From Verrucomicrobiota bacterium (GTDB lineage Bacteria > Verrucomicrobiota > Verrucomicrobiia > Verrucomicrobiales > DEV007): a stretch of 64,000 nucleotides of DNA. How positions within the stretch are numbered: the stretch's first letter is position 1; every line of letters begins with the position of its first letter. Positions 45,235 through 54,368 of the stretch are shown here, piece by piece. The DNA is taken from contig DAOUQC010000012.1 of assembly GCA_030625775.1 (NCBI GenBank), positions 1-64,000 of the forward strand, written 5' to 3'. A program made the position numbers and the translations under genes. The notes under the pieces are model-generated. The model saw nothing but the letters and a program-made list of their open reading frames with translations, had not been told where the DNA came from and did no database searches.

Positions 45235-46647
45235 TCAAGGAATCCGCTTTTGCAATTGTTTCAAAAGCGCTTTAGCCGTTTCAGAATCAGATTCTGCAAG
45301 GTTACGGGTCTCACTCTCTGGTAAACGGTGGTCGTACAGTTCCAGATGGCCATTTCTGTGTGCGACCAGACGATGAGTATCCGTTCTGATAGTTCGGATA
45401 TTGCCCTTGTAGGAAAAAGCCGGATGCCCGGGTGTTTGGGGGTTTTCCAGAATCGGGCTCAGCGAGGTTCCATCGAGGAAATCCGGTTTGGGCAGAGTGG
45501 TCAGATCGCAGAGGGTGGGGAAGAGATCGATCGTTTCGACGATGGAGCGGGTGGTTTCACCGGCGTGAGGAATGCCAGGGTAGGAAATGATGAGCGGCGA
45601 CCGCAATGATTCCTCAAACAAGGTGTGTTTTCCCCACACGGCGTGTTCACCGAGCTGCCATCCGTGGTCACCCCAGAGCACGACGATGGTATTATCGCGT
45701 AATTTGAGTTCATCGAGCTGTTTTAGAATTCGCCCGACCAGCGAATCTGCGTATGTGATGCAGGCGGCGTAGTGTTTACGAACTTCGATGGCGAAATTCG
45801 CATCCTCATTCGGGTTTTTTCCCCAGCGATTGTATTTCATGAATTCACCGGAAGCATGCCAGGTGGTTTTACCTTTTGGTTTTTCGGGGTGAGGGGTGGC
45901 AGGGAGTTTGGTATCGCGATAGGCTTCCATGTATTTTGTCGGGGCTCCGAAAGGCAGGTGTGGACGGATGATGCCTACGGCCAGAAAAAAAGGCTTCTTT
46001 TTTTCGCCAGCAGACAAAAGATCCAGTTGTTTAAGCGCTTCCTCTGTGATCAGTCCGTCCGGGTAAATCGAGTCGTCCCCCCTGGCAGACTGGAATACGT
46101 CCATCACTTTTGCGTTTCCGCGGATTTCCCCGTGGGCGAGTCCGTGCATGATGCCGCGTGGGTGCAGCCATGCTCCGCTCGGCATCAGGTGGCGATTCCA
46201 TGAATCAGGCATTTCAGGTTGAGCCGGGTCATCCCAGTCGGATCCGCCACGGCCGCCCGGATGGTGGGATACTTTACCCACTGAAACCGTTGTGTAACCG
46301 TGCTGGCGGAACCACGCAGGCAGGCTCGGAGGAGTGTCATCTGGTTGGTCTTCCAATCGTTTGGCCCGGTTGAAAAGTTCCATGTTGCTGTAGGCTCCGT
46401 ATTTCCCTGTAAGCAAAGTGTAGCGTGAGGCACCGCAGGTGGGTGCCTGTACGTAATGGCGGGCGAACAAACGTCCGCGAGCTGCCAGCGCGTCGATGTT
46501 GGGTGACTGGATGTAGTCAATACCAAAACAGGCCAGCTCCGGTCGCAGGTCATCGATGCACAGGAGCAATACGTTTGGCAAATCCTTTGCCAGGCCTTGT
46601 CCCCAAAAAGCCAGGATTGAGCTTATAACAACGGTTAGTTTTTTCAT
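45235..46647 (-). CDS. Secreted sulfatase (CGASR type)
   Basis: A 470-residue sulfatase from the ATG at 46647, with signal peptide ([16 protein letters not shown]). [16 protein letters not shown] gives the metal aspartates; [17 protein letters not shown] is the C-x-A-x-R formylglycine motif; [36 protein letters not shown] complete the site. This resembles iduronate-2-sulfatase-like (S1_7-type) enzymes. The frame runs open further upstream to 46917, but that part is antisense to the GT2 gene's coding frame. 22 bases after the glycosyltransferase. Confidence 0.92.
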   Translation of the reverse strand: MKKLTVVISSILAFWGQGLAKDLPNVLLLCIDDLRPELACFGIDYIQSPNIDALAARGRLFARHYVQAPTCGASRYTLLTGKYGAYSNMELFNRAKRLEDQPDDTPPSLPAWFRQHGYTTVSVGKVSHHPGGRGGSDWDDPAQPEMPDSWNRHLMPSGAWLHPRGIMHGLAHGEIRGNAKVMDVFQSARGDDSIYPDGLITEEALKQLDLLSAGEKKKPFFLAVGIIRPHLPFGAPTKYMEAYRDTKLPATPHPEKPKGKTTWHASGEFMKYNRWGKNPNEDANFAIEVRKHYAACITYADSLVGRILKQLDELKLRDNTIVVLWGDHGWQLGEHAVWGKHTLFEESLRSPLIISYPGIPHAGETTRSIVETIDLFPTLCDLTTLPKPDFLDGTSLSPILENPQTPGHPAFSYKGNIRTIRTDTHRLVAHRNGHLELYDHRLPESETRNLAESDSETAKALLKQLQKRIP

Positions 46648-46669
46648 TTTGGAATTCTTTACGCCTTGC

Positions 46670-47881
46670 TCAAGCTTTAAATAGCAGGTCAGCTGAAATG
46701 AGTTCTGTCTTGCCCAGGTCGGCAGGTTCGCAGTCGGCGATATCGGCGGGTACGTGTCTGGCGAGGTGTTGCCATGAATCCTGGGTGAGTGACTCGATGA
46801 GTTGGGCAAAAGGTTCGGCGTTTTTGTTGACGGGTAGATAGCTGCGATACATGGATACGATGCTTTGCAGCATGCGCAGGTAAGGCTCGAGGTCGGTGGT
46901 GGTGGAGGCAGCCTCACTGTCGATCCAGGCGAGGGGGATCACGCGGGTGGTATCGGGGGATCGCTGTTCGGTTTTGAGCAGGAGTTCGATATCAAAAGCA
47001 AATTTTTTCTCAATGGCATCGAGGATGATATCGCGGGCAAGGTCGGCACGGAAGGCTTTGAAAGCACATTGGGTATCGATAATGTCGTCGAGGACGGGTA
47101 GCAGGCGTTTCCAGAGGTAGATGAAAAGTTTGCCGCGGGTATTGCGCGTGCCTTTTTTCACCACGACGGATGCCGGGTCACGTCGGGAGCCGATGGAAGC
47201 CTGGACTTTGGGATCGAGGAAGGGCTCGAGCAACAGACCGGTCTGGCCGAGGTGGGTTGAGAGATCGGCGTCGGTGTAAAGGATGATGTGTTCGCCTCCG
47301 TCGCCGTGTTTTTTTTGAGAGGCTTCCCACATGCCGTAGAGAATGGCTCCGCCTTTCTGGCTGTCGGCGGTGGAGCCCAGCCCGGCTGCTACAGGAAGTT
47401 TCTCATCAATGGCATCCTGCAAAAAAAGCACACGAGCTTTGTTGCTGTGTTTGTTTTGCAGGATAATCCGTTGGGAAATTTGGCCGGAATTTTCCGGGCA
47501 GCCATCATCGACGACAATCAGCTCCCAGTCGATTTGAGGGCTGTCATCAAAAAGCCAGTGGAGTTGGTGGATTTTGCGATTGAGGAAATCCTCACCGTGT
47601 GGGTGTTGGCTCGAGGGGAGAATGCGCTGGTGCTCCTTGTAGACAGCAAAAAGGATGGAAACAAAGAGTTTTTGACCTTCAGGGAATTTTTGAGAGATGA
47701 TCGCTTTGGAGCGGGCGAGTTTGAGAGCCACTCGCTGGCGGAGCGAAACACCGGGTGTTTTTATTTGCTCAAGTTCCAGAATTTGAAGGGTATCCGGACT
47801 GTTTTTACTATTTTTCAGAAGCTGGTCAGCCAGCTGATGAAGTTCATCGAGGTGGGCGGCGTTGGTCAGGTCAAGGGGCAT
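46670..47881 (-). CDS. Family 2 glycosyltransferase (DPM1-like)
   Basis: A 403-residue GT-A glycosyltransferase with an atypical N-terminal helical extension of about 70 residues. [11 protein letters not shown] begins the nucleotide fold; [15 protein letters not shown] and [14 protein letters not shown] hold the acidic residues (DxD); [10 protein letters not shown] and [14 protein letters not shown] resemble the dolichol/polyprenyl-phosphate mannosyl group. No membrane segment is seen, so it is likely cytoplasmic and acts on a lipid or protein acceptor. It heads the sulfatase/ankyrin/PQQ/BNR series. Confidence 0.85.
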   Translation of the reverse strand: MPLDLTNAAHLDELHQLADQLLKNSKNSPDTLQILELEQIKTPGVSLRQRVALKLARSKAIISQKFPEGQKLFVSILFAVYKEHQRILPSSQHPHGEDFLNRKIHQLHWLFDDSPQIDWELIVVDDGCPENSGQISQRIILQNKHSNKARVLFLQDAIDEKLPVAAGLGSTADSQKGGAILYGMWEASQKKHGDGGEHIILYTDADLSTHLGQTGLLLEPFLDPKVQASIGSRRDPASVVVKKGTRNTRGKLFIYLWKRLLPVLDDIIDTQCAFKAFRADLARDIILDAIEKKFAFDIELLLKTEQRSPDTTRVIPLAWIDSEAASTTTDLEPYLRMLQSIVSMYRSYLPVNKNAEPFAQLIESLTQDSWQHLARHVPADIADCEPADLGKTELISADLLFKA

Positions 47882-47973
47882 TGGGGCTTAGCATATAGGA
47901 ATTAGCATTCAAATATAGAAGTGCTGAGGCTGGACGGGATTATGCTTTAGCGGAGGGGTGGGGGAGGGCACAC

Positions 47974-48552
47974 TTATTCGTAACCGTAGAACATGACAGA
48001 GGGGATACCAGTGCGGGCACTGGAATTTTTTGGAACTTCGATGCTCATGAGCACCAGGTAAAGGCCGGTGGATTTTGGATTGAACTGGAGGTCAATTACG
48101 TTGGCTGAGCCTTGTGAAGAGACCGAGGCCACTTCATTGGATGCTTTGTCATAGATGTGCAGATGAAGCAGGGCTTTGTCGGGAAGATGTTCTTTGCTAA
48201 CGGCAAAAAAGAAGCGGTATCGGTTGCCTTTGAAAAACTGCAGTTGCAGGGCCTTGCCAGTTTCGGTGGTGAGATTGCCTTGCCAGTAATCCTGACGGAG
48301 GAGAAATGCGTCATTGGCCAGGAATTCTGATGCAGCGCTGAGAGCGGCGTGCTCTGGAGAATTCGGGGGAAAGGGATTGTTGGTTTTATCGGCAGCACTG
48401 GCGGGTAATACGGCATGCAAGGCGAGGGTGATGAAACTGATCACACTGACAAAGTGACAAAAGTCCGGGATATGAGAAAACAGGGTTTTCCTGGAGAGTG
48501 AAATATTAGGCACGGCACTATTGTGATAGCAAATGCCGCTCAGGACAAGCAC
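47974..48552 (-). CDS. Exported protein of unknown function
   Basis: 192 residues, with a hydrophobic segment (FVSVISFITLALHAVLPASAAD) that looks like a late signal peptide, so the true start could be inside this frame. The mature part holds a beta-rich domain: FKGNRYRFFFAVSK ... ALLHLHIYDKASNEVASVSS ... VIDLQFNPKSTGLYLVLMSIEVPK, which resembles pre-peptidase/galactose-binding-like sandwiches. No known family is recognised. Confidence 0.6.
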   Translation of the reverse strand: MLVLSGICYHNSAVPNISLSRKTLFSHIPDFCHFVSVISFITLALHAVLPASAADKTNNPFPPNSPEHAALSAASEFLANDAFLLRQDYWQGNLTTETGKALQLQFFKGNRYRFFFAVSKEHLPDKALLHLHIYDKASNEVASVSSQGSANVIDLQFNPKSTGLYLVLMSIEVPKNSSARTGIPSVMFYGYE

Positions 48553-48634
48553 GGGTTGTGGGCAGCCGTGAATTTAGCGGAATTTAATGGGCACTCAAAA
48601 AAATGCCTTTCCCCCAAACTTTGGTGTAGACCCC

Positions 48635-48710
48635 CCTCGTTCCGTCCATGTTGGAGGGGTGGGCCACTTTATTTAGTTGAAAACTTAAAGAAGTGGCGGA
48701 GCGGACGGGA
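48635..48710. repeat. 76-bp direct repeat copy 1 carrying a tRNA-Asp 3'-end fragment
   Basis: Identical to copy 2 at 48797-48872 except one base (T/C at position 7). Its last 17 bases (48694-48710, TGGCGGAGCGGACGGGA) are the CCA end and T-arm side of the tRNA-Asp read on the + strand. Period between copies is 162 bases. Confidence 0.9.
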
Positions 48711-48796
48711 TTGACTACGTCTCTGCAGTTTGGCTGCGCTGCGCTGCGCGATATTGTGAGCGCTATCGCGCCAAGGCAGTCGAACCCTCTGCGGGT
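48711..48796. other. 86-bp segment between the repeats, with a hairpin
   Basis: Contains GCGCGATA ... TATCGCGC, a perfect eight-base stem, preceded by a GCTGCGCTGCGCTGCGC run. No reading frame is convincing. It is the interior of the repeat-flanked insertion beside tRNA-Asp. The whole gene-free stretch 48553-48855 contains otherwise only the repeats. Confidence 0.7.
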
Positions 48797-48855
48797 CCTC
48801 GTCCCGTCCATGTTGGAGGGGTGGGCCACTTTATTTAGTTGAAAACTTAAAGAAG

Positions 48856-48872
<17 letters not shown>
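48797..48872. repeat. 76-bp direct repeat copy 2, ending within tRNA-Asp
   Basis: The last 17 bases are the true tRNA-Asp 3' end (48856-48872); the preceding 59 bases are the tRNA's downstream flank, duplicated at 48635. Confidence 0.9.
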
Positions 48873-48932
<60 letters not shown>

Positions 48933-49035
48933 AGGATCTGCGGTTGGATATTGATCCATCCGATCACTTGGAAAGTGCGTGACTTTATGCTTGGAAAAGG
49001 AAGGTGCAACAAAATGTTTCGAATTTCTTGTGTTA

Positions 49036-49067
49036 AAAAGCTTTGTTCTTGCGTCCAAAAGCTTTGT
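49036..49067. promoter_or_regulatory. Two 11-bp direct repeats AAAAGCTTTGT, 21 bp apart, before rplS
   Basis: AAAAGCTTTGT at 49036-49046 and again at 49057-49067, spaced exactly two helical turns, lie in the 200-base gap between divergent tRNA-Asp and rplS. TTGCGT at 49050-49055 could be a -35 element overlapping them. Binding by a dimeric regulator is possible. Confidence 0.4.
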
Positions 49068-49133
49068 GGGTAGTGTAAGCGCCCTTCCCGGTAGCTGGAA
49101 GGTAGATTAGTTTTTATTAAAAGGGAGCACACC

Positions 49134-49496
49134 ATGAGTACGGTCATTGATAAGATTGAAAAAGAACAGATGAAACAGGATGTTCCTGAATTTGGAGCAG
49201 GGGATACTCTGAAGGTTCATCTGCGGGTGGTAGAAGGCGGAAAAGAGCGTATTCAGGTTTTCCAGGGCATTGTTCTGGGGCGTCGTGGTTCCGGCCTCAA
49301 CCAGGCTTTCACTATTCGCAAGATTTCCAATGGAGAAGGTGTAGAGCGTGTTTTTCAGATTCACTCACCAAAATTGGCAAAAATCGAAGTGGAGAAGCGT
49401 GGTAAAGTCCGTCGTGCTCGACTGAATTATCTGCGTGACCGCATAGGCAAGCAGGCCATGCAGGTGAAAGCCCGTCCGCAACAGCGAAAAAGCTAG
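49134..49496 (+). CDS. rplS: 50S ribosomal protein L19
   Basis: A 120-residue ribosomal protein of the 30S-50S interface. Blocks are [63 protein letters not shown] and [21 protein letters not shown] before the ATG is a good ribosome site. rnhB and yraN follow, the common bacterial order, but rpsP, rimM and trmD are not upstream. Confidence 0.97.
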   Translation: MSTVIDKIEKEQMKQDVPEFGAGDTLKVHLRVVEGGKERIQVFQGIVLGRRGSGLNQAFTIRKISNGEGVERVFQIHSPKLAKIEVEKRGKVRRARLNYLRDRIGKQAMQVKARPQQRKS

Positions 49497-49510
49497 AGGC
49501 AGGTAGGGGG

Positions 49511-49538
49511 CTCTCTTGGGAGAGGGCTTGTTGCTTTT
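49511..49538 (+). terminator. Weak terminator-like hairpin after rplS
   Basis: CTCTC-TTGG-GAGAG stem at 49511-49524 followed after six bases by TTGCTTTT. Fifteen bases after the rplS stop; may partly separate rplS from rnhB. Confidence 0.4.
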
Positions 49539-49599
49539 AATCCGGCGGGAAGCTTGAACGGGCCGTGCTGTAGCTTGCTAACTTTTTTGATTCTGAGTT

Positions 49600-50217
49600 G
49601 TGCCGGACTTCTCACTGGAAAAAGAAATGCAGGCCAGCGGTCATCGTTTGGTGGCTGGCATTGATGAAGCGGGGCGTGGGCCACTTGCAGGGCCGGTTAC
49701 TGCGGCAGCGGTGATTTTGCCCGATGGTTATCACCACGATCTGGTGAATGATTCCAAGAAACTCAGCGAGAGCCGCCGGGAGCAGGTGTATGAAGACCTG
49801 ATCGCAGACAAGGAGGTGCTTTGGGCCTGGGGACTGGCAGAGGCAGAGGAGATCGACCAGATTAATATTTTACAGGCAACTTATGTGGCGATGGCACGTG
49901 CCGTTGAGACACTATCGGTGAAACCGGACGTGGCTCTGGTGGATGGGCGTGCGGTAAAGGGTTTGCCGGTGCCGCATCGAGGGGTGATCAAGGGGGATTC
50001 TTTGAGTATGTCGATTGCTGCCGCCAGCATCATCGCAAAAGTGGAGAGGGACCGCATCATGAGAGGCTATGCGATGAAATTTCCGCGATATGGCTTTGAT
50101 AAGCATAAGGGTTATGGTACCAAAGAACACTTGGAGGGACTTTGTAAACATGGGCCTTGTGCGATTCATAGAAAGAGCTTTGCTCCCGTCGCTAAAGCGG
50201 CCGGTGGTATTCAGTGA
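49600..50217 (+). CDS. rnhB: Ribonuclease HII
   Basis: Removes ribonucleotides from RNA-DNA hybrids. 205 residues from a GTG at 49600. The active-site Asp-Glu pair is AGIDEAGRGPLAGPV; VNDSKKLSESRRE, ALVDGRAVKGLPV (Asp) and MSIAAASIIAKVERD (Asp) complete the metal site, and GYGTKEHLEGLCKHGPCAIHRKSF ends the domain. Overlaps yraN. Confidence 0.96.
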   Translation: MPDFSLEKEMQASGHRLVAGIDEAGRGPLAGPVTAAAVILPDGYHHDLVNDSKKLSESRREQVYEDLIADKEVLWAWGLAEAEEIDQINILQATYVAMARAVETLSVKPDVALVDGRAVKGLPVPHRGVIKGDSLSMSIAAASIIAKVERDRIMRGYAMKFPRYGFDKHKGYGTKEHLEGLCKHGPCAIHRKSFAPVAKAAGGIQ

Positions 50218-50641
50218 TTTGGTGGCGGATCCGGGGGCGGGGGAATCGGAGGCGGGGCAATGGAAGCAGCAGGTAGGAAAACTTGGGGAGCGCTTGTCCG
50301 GCAGTTTTCTGAAGAGGGAGCAGGGAATGAAAATCCTTTACCGGAATTTTCGAGCACCAAAAGGGGGGGAAGTTGATCTGGTGTGCCGGGACGGGGATAC
50401 CCTGGTTTTTACCGAAGTCAAAACGCGCACCTGTCTTCGTTATGGCAGGCCGGCTGAAGCGGTGAATAAGAAAAAACAGATGCTGATTGTCCGGGGAGCT
50501 TTGGAATGGTTGCGCTTGCTGGATCATCCGGATGTGCTGTTTCGTTTTGATATTGTGGAAGTCGTGTTGACTGACGGGAAGGTTCCGGAAATCAATTTGA
50601 TCAAGAATGCCTTCAATTTGCCGGAACATTTGATTTATTGA
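50150..50641 (+). CDS. yraN: UPF0102 family protein YraN
   Basis: 163 residues from the ATG at 50150, which lies inside rnhB (68-base overlap); a GTG nearer 50221 would remove an N-terminal tail that is unusual for the family. The endonuclease-like core is GERLSGSFLKREQGMKILYRNFRAPKGGEVDLVCRDGDTLVFTEVKTR, with the E-D-ExK pattern of restriction-like nucleases. Function is unproven in bacteria. Conserved neighbour of rnhB. Confidence 0.88.
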   Translation: MGLVRFIERALLPSLKRPVVFSDLVADPGAGESEAGQWKQQVGKLGERLSGSFLKREQGMKILYRNFRAPKGGEVDLVCRDGDTLVFTEVKTRTCLRYGRPAEAVNKKKQMLIVRGALEWLRLLDHPDVLFRFDIVEVVLTDGKVPEINLIKNAFNLPEHLIY

Positions 50642-50765
50642 GGAGAATGGGGTGGGAAATAGGAAGCTATCCTGCTTGTTTTCATTTTTGTGCTGGCGTT
50701 GCGCTGAATGAAATATTTTGAGCTTGTGGGGATGAGGAAGCTGGTGAAGTCTTCGAGCTCTAATT

Positions 50766-51761
50766 ATGAATCAGGAAAAAACGCTAATACAAAAAACAAA
50801 TGCGTCCGGGCAGCCCGTGTCATTGGTGACAGGCGGAGCAGGGTTTTTAGGGTCCCATTTGAGTGATCGATTGTTGGCAGAAGGGCACCGGGTGATCGCA
50901 CTGGATAATTTGATCACAGGATCGGTAGCGAATATCGAGCATTTGTCGGGTAACCCGCACTACGAGTTCATCAAGTGCGATGTGACGAAGTATTTGTTTG
51001 TGCCGGGGCCTGTAGATTACATTTTTCATTTTGCCTCTCCGGCGAGTCCGATGGATTACCTTGAGCTTCCTATTCAGACTTTGAAAGTGGGAGCACTTGG
51101 GACGCACAACGCCCTGGGGTTGGCCAAGGAAAAGGGAGCGACCTTTCTGCTGGCTTCGACCTCTGAAACCTATGGGGATCCCCTGGTGCATCCGCAGACG
51201 GAAGACTACTGGGGGAATGTTAATCCGATTGGCCCGCGTGGTGTTTACGATGAGGCCAAGCGTTTTGCAGAGGCCATCACGATGGCTTATCATCGCTATC
51301 ATGACGTTGATACTAAGATTGTGCGTATTTTCAATACCTACGGGCCCCGGATGCGCTTGAAAGATGGTCGTGTGGTGCCTGCTTTTATTGGCCAGGCCTT
51401 GGAGGGACAGCCTCTGACGGTGTTTGGAGACGGTGGACAGACCCGCAGTTTTTGTTATGTGGCTGATTTGATTGAAGGTATTTTCCGTTTGTCCCGGCAT
51501 GAAACCCATGATCCGGTGAATATTGGTAACCCGGGGGAGATGACGATTTTGCAGTTTGCAGAAAAAATTCTCAACAAGATCCAGACCAAGGCTGAAATTG
51601 AATTCAGGGAGTTGCCTGAAGACGATCCCAAGGTAAGGCAGCCGGATATTACCCGGGCAAAAACTTTGCTGGATTGGGAGCCCCAGGTGGATTTTGATGA
51701 GGGTATCACGAAAACAATAGATTATTTCCGAGGGATTCTGGGAGTTGCAGAAAAGGGATAA
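50766..51761 (+). CDS. UDP-glucuronate decarboxylase-like NAD-dependent epimerase/dehydratase
   Basis: 331-residue extended [20 protein letters not shown] binds [22 protein letters not shown] is the UXS-like substrate block, [19 protein letters not shown] and [11 protein letters not shown] give the Ser/Tyr/Lys catalytic residues, and [18 protein letters not shown] and [15 protein letters not shown] follow. These fit UDP-xylose synthase (UXS), converting UDP-GlcA to UDP-xylose for polysaccharide synthesis. Separate transcript from the pilus-like cluster downstream. Confidence 0.88.
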   Translation: MNQEKTLIQKTNASGQPVSLVTGGAGFLGSHLSDRLLAEGHRVIALDNLITGSVANIEHLSGNPHYEFIKCDVTKYLFVPGPVDYIFHFASPASPMDYLELPIQTLKVGALGTHNALGLAKEKGATFLLASTSETYGDPLVHPQTEDYWGNVNPIGPRGVYDEAKRFAEAITMAYHRYHDVDTKIVRIFNTYGPRMRLKDGRVVPAFIGQALEGQPLTVFGDGGQTRSFCYVADLIEGIFRLSRHETHDPVNIGNPGEMTILQFAEKILNKIQTKAEIEFRELPEDDPKVRQPDITRAKTLLDWEPQVDFDEGITKTIDYFRGILGVAEKG

Positions 51762-51811
51762 AATGGAGAGGTATCTAGAGTCCGGGTGTTTGATGGCAAA
51801 CAAAAGTGCTA

Positions 51812-51830
51812 AATGCTAAAGTTTAGTATT
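51812..51830. promoter_or_regulatory. 19-bp dyad upstream of the pilus-like operon
   Basis: AATGCTAAA-G-TTTAGTATT is symmetric in eight of nine pairs, about 120 bases before the first gene. It resembles an operator for a dimeric regulator. No gene is seen in 51762-51947. Confidence 0.35.
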
Positions 51831-51899
51831 GCCAAAAGCAGCGATATTAGATTAAAAGGAGTGCTCGCACGATAGGGGAGATGGTTGGATCCCAATCAT

Positions 51900-51929
51900 T
51901 TGACTTGTGTGATTATTTGACCGTAGTAA
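51900..51929 (+). promoter_or_regulatory. Possible promoter of the pilus-like operon
   Basis: TTGACT at 51900-51905 and TAGTAA at 51924-51929 with 18 bases between. The -35 is good and the -10 weak; transcription would begin only about 10-15 bases before the first ATG (51948). Confidence 0.35.
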
Positions 51930-51947
51930 TTGAAACGGAAAGAGAAC

Positions 51948-52550
51948 ATGAAAAGCGGAATACAATTTGCAATCACATTGGTGGGCGTCTTTCTGATGGT
52001 CACTACGGCAGCAATGGCTCAAAAAGGGCAGCCGTCAGTTAAAATCAAGAAAATCGGTGTAGAGCTTCAGCCAACTCCCAATTTTGAGGCGGGGGGCGCG
52101 AAGTCAAAAAAGATTCCACGACAGAAAACATGGCTTGAGGTGGAGGTTGAGTTCCAGGTTAAGGGGGGGAATAAAGCGGGCATCGTATCTGATTTGCAGT
52201 TTCGCTATTATGTTGCTCTCAAAGGAGAAGATGGTAAAACCCGGCTGCTGACAGGGGATGTGAATCATGTGAACTTACTGGAGGGCGAAGACTTGTTTTC
52301 TGTGATCTACCTGTCGCCGACAACTTTGGGCACAGTGACGGGAGATTTCAGGAATTTTCAGAAGAGCTCTATCAATGCGGTTGCGGTTGAGGTTTCTTAT
52401 AACGGTCGCGTAATTGATACAAAATCTGATGGCCCGCAGAGTCGCTGGTGGGAGGGCTTATCAGCCGAGCAGGGAGTATTGACCAAAGGAAAGACACCGT
52501 TTGCACTTCTCTGGATCGACCGTTATGCGGATGTGAAGGAAAGTCGCTGA
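51948..52550 (+). CDS. Exported beta-rich protein, Amuc_1102-like position in the pilus-like cluster
   Basis: 200 residues with a signal peptide (SGIQFAITLVGVFLMVTTAAMA) and a beta-rich domain: SVKIKKIGVELQPTPNF ... TWLEVEVEFQVKGG ... DLQFRYYVALKGEDGKTRLLTGDVNHVNLLEGEDLFSVIYLSP ... INAVAVEVSYNGRVIDTKS. It occupies the place of Amuc_1102, whose structure is an immunoglobulin-like fold; the link rests on synteny and character, not a residue-level match. GGAAAGAG precedes the ATG. First gene of five on one strand. Confidence 0.7.
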   Translation: MKSGIQFAITLVGVFLMVTTAAMAQKGQPSVKIKKIGVELQPTPNFEAGGAKSKKIPRQKTWLEVEVEFQVKGGNKAGIVSDLQFRYYVALKGEDGKTRLLTGDVNHVNLLEGEDLFSVIYLSPTTLGTVTGDFRNFQKSSINAVAVEVSYNGRVIDTKSDGPQSRWWEGLSAEQGVLTKGKTPFALLWIDRYADVKESR

Positions 52551-52603
52551 GGCAGAGTTAAGGTTAATTTTCACAATTTTCGCAGTTTTATTTATTACAC
52601 TCG

Positions 52604-54343
52604 ATGGCTGATAATAAGTCACTGATCGCCGTTACCGTTGGTTCGCAAAATGTATCTGCTGCTGTCTTTGCCGAGACAGGACGTGGGGGGTTGCAGTTGC
52701 AGAGGCACCAAATTGAAGAAACCCCGGGTGAAGAAATTTCCCAGGTTGCCGTTCAGGCTGCTCTGACGAGTGTCGCTTCGAAGTTGAAGATCAAAGGGCG
52801 GGCGGTTCGCTATGCGATTACCAGTCAGCCGGTTTTTATTCGTTTTGTGAAGCTGCCTCCGCTGGATGTGGATCAAGTGGATCAGATCGTCGAGTTTGAA
52901 GCCCAGCAAAATGTTCCCTTTCCTATTGATGAAGTGACATGGGGTTACCAACTCATGGGTAAGGACAGCGGCTCCGAAGTTGATGTCGTGCTGGCTGCGA
53001 TCAAGTCGACAGAGCTGGATGAAATTGACGATTCAGTTGCAGCTTCGGGGTTGAAAACCACGGGGGTCGAGGTTTCTGCGATGGCGATTTATAATGCCTA
53101 CCGTTTTAATTATTCGGACATTGAAGGCACTACCTTGCTGATTGATATCGGCAATAAGACTACCAATCTGATTTATTGCGGCGCCAAGGGGGTGTTTGTT
53201 CGTACCATCAAAATTGGTGGATCGGACATTACCAAGGCTATTGCCAAGGAGTTCAATGTTTCTTTTGACGAAGCGGAGCAGCGGAAAATCGTTGATGGCT
53301 TTGTAGCTCTGGGAGGTGCTTACGCTGATCATGAGGATCCTGTTATTGCGGGTGTTTCCAAGGTGATCCGCAATACGCTGACCCGCCTGCATTCTGAAAT
53401 CATGCGGACGACGAATTTTTATCGTAGTCAGCAGGGTGGGGATGCACCGACGGTCGGCTTGCTTTGTGGAGCGAGTGCGGCCTTGCCGTTTTTACGTGAG
53501 TTTTTTGCGGAAAAACTTCGCATCCCGATCGATTATTTTAATGCCTTTCGCAACGTAACCCTGGGAGCAGGTATAGATCGAGAGGCTTTGGTCAAGCTTG
53601 CCCATGTTTCGGGAGAGCTGGTGGGGATTGCCCTGAGGGAAGTAGGTGAGTGTCCATTGGAGCTTGAGCTGGTGCCGGAATCCGTCGTGGAGGAGAAGGA
53701 ACTTGCAAAGCGTAAGCCTTTATTGTGGGCAGCTACCGCGGCATTGGTTTTGGTGGTGGCTTCACTGGGATTTTACTTTAGTCAGGCTGCGACGATTGCT
53801 ACGGCGCAAACCGAGGGGCTGCGCTCTGACGTGGAAGAGTTGACCGGCTATGATGGCAAGATCCAAGTGTGGAAAGACAAGTTGTCTGATCTTGAAGCGA
53901 CCAAACGTCCTTACACGGACGCTGTGTATGCGAGAACTTATTGGGTGGGATTGTTCAATGACTTGAGTCGCCGGATGGACAGCGACTTGATGTGGATCAC
54001 GATGATTGAACCTATGGCGGAAGGGCAGCCTGTGATTGAAGATTTATTCGAGCTTTCCGAGCTTGCACTGGAGGCTCCTGCAGTAGGTGGAGCCCAGGAT
54101 GGGAAAAAAATGATCGACACGCTTCATATCCGTGGTTTGTATCGAGAAAATGAGGGGGGGCCCAAGGTGGTGTATGATTATTTGGATGAACTGGTTAAAT
54201 CCAATCGTTTTGCTTTGGAAGGATTGGATACCAATAGTATTTTAAAAGAGGTGGAAGCCGGAGCTGGTGGCAGTAAATATGCCTGGAAGTGGGAAATGAT
54301 ATTACCGCTGCCTGAGGGCTTACAGATCTCTTTTACGAAATGA
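52604..54343 (+). CDS. pilM: PilM-like actin-fold ATPase fused to a PilN-like segment (Amuc_1101-like)
   Basis: 579 residues. Residues 1-350 form a PilM fold: AVTVGSQNVSAAVF (phosphate 1), FVKLPPLDVDQVDQIVEFEAQQNVPFPIDEVTWGYQ, LLIDIGNKTTNLIY (phosphate 2), IKIGGSDITKAIAKEFNVSFDEAEQ, and LCGASAALPFLREFF (adenosine). After ~365 there is one membrane helix (PLLWAATAALVLVVASLGFYF) and a periplasmic helical/ferredoxin-like end as in PilN. Joining PilM and PilN in one chain is a marked difference from canonical type IV pilus operons. It likely ties cytoplasmic ATP binding to the envelope assembly. Confidence 0.88.
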   Translation: MADNKSLIAVTVGSQNVSAAVFAETGRGGLQLQRHQIEETPGEEISQVAVQAALTSVASKLKIKGRAVRYAITSQPVFIRFVKLPPLDVDQVDQIVEFEAQQNVPFPIDEVTWGYQLMGKDSGSEVDVVLAAIKSTELDEIDDSVAASGLKTTGVEVSAMAIYNAYRFNYSDIEGTTLLIDIGNKTTNLIYCGAKGVFVRTIKIGGSDITKAIAKEFNVSFDEAEQRKIVDGFVALGGAYADHEDPVIAGVSKVIRNTLTRLHSEIMRTTNFYRSQQGGDAPTVGLLCGASAALPFLREFFAEKLRIPIDYFNAFRNVTLGAGIDREALVKLAHVSGELVGIALREVGECPLELELVPESVVEEKELAKRKPLLWAATAALVLVVASLGFYFSQAATIATAQTEGLRSDVEELTGYDGKIQVWKDKLSDLEATKRPYTDAVYARTYWVGLFNDLSRRMDSDLMWITMIEPMAEGQPVIEDLFELSELALEAPAVGGAQDGKKMIDTLHIRGLYRENEGGPKVVYDYLDELVKSNRFALEGLDTNSILKEVEAGAGGSKYAWKWEMILPLPEGLQISFTK

Positions 54344-54368
54344 AATTCGTGCAAGCTTGTTTGATTTG

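Noticed and set aside
48584-48829. 81-codon minus frame with a repeated AHPSNMDGTR segment
   Set aside because: The repetition is explained by the 76-bp DNA repeats next to tRNA-Asp; not protein-like otherwise.
50847-51803. 318-residue minus frame opposite the UXS-like gene
   Set aside because: The + frame shows complete SDR motifs.
51794-51810. Possible sigma-54 promoter (TGGCA ... TGCT) before the pilus-like operon
   Set aside because: GG and GC are 11 rather than 10 bases apart, which sigma-54 does not tolerate well.
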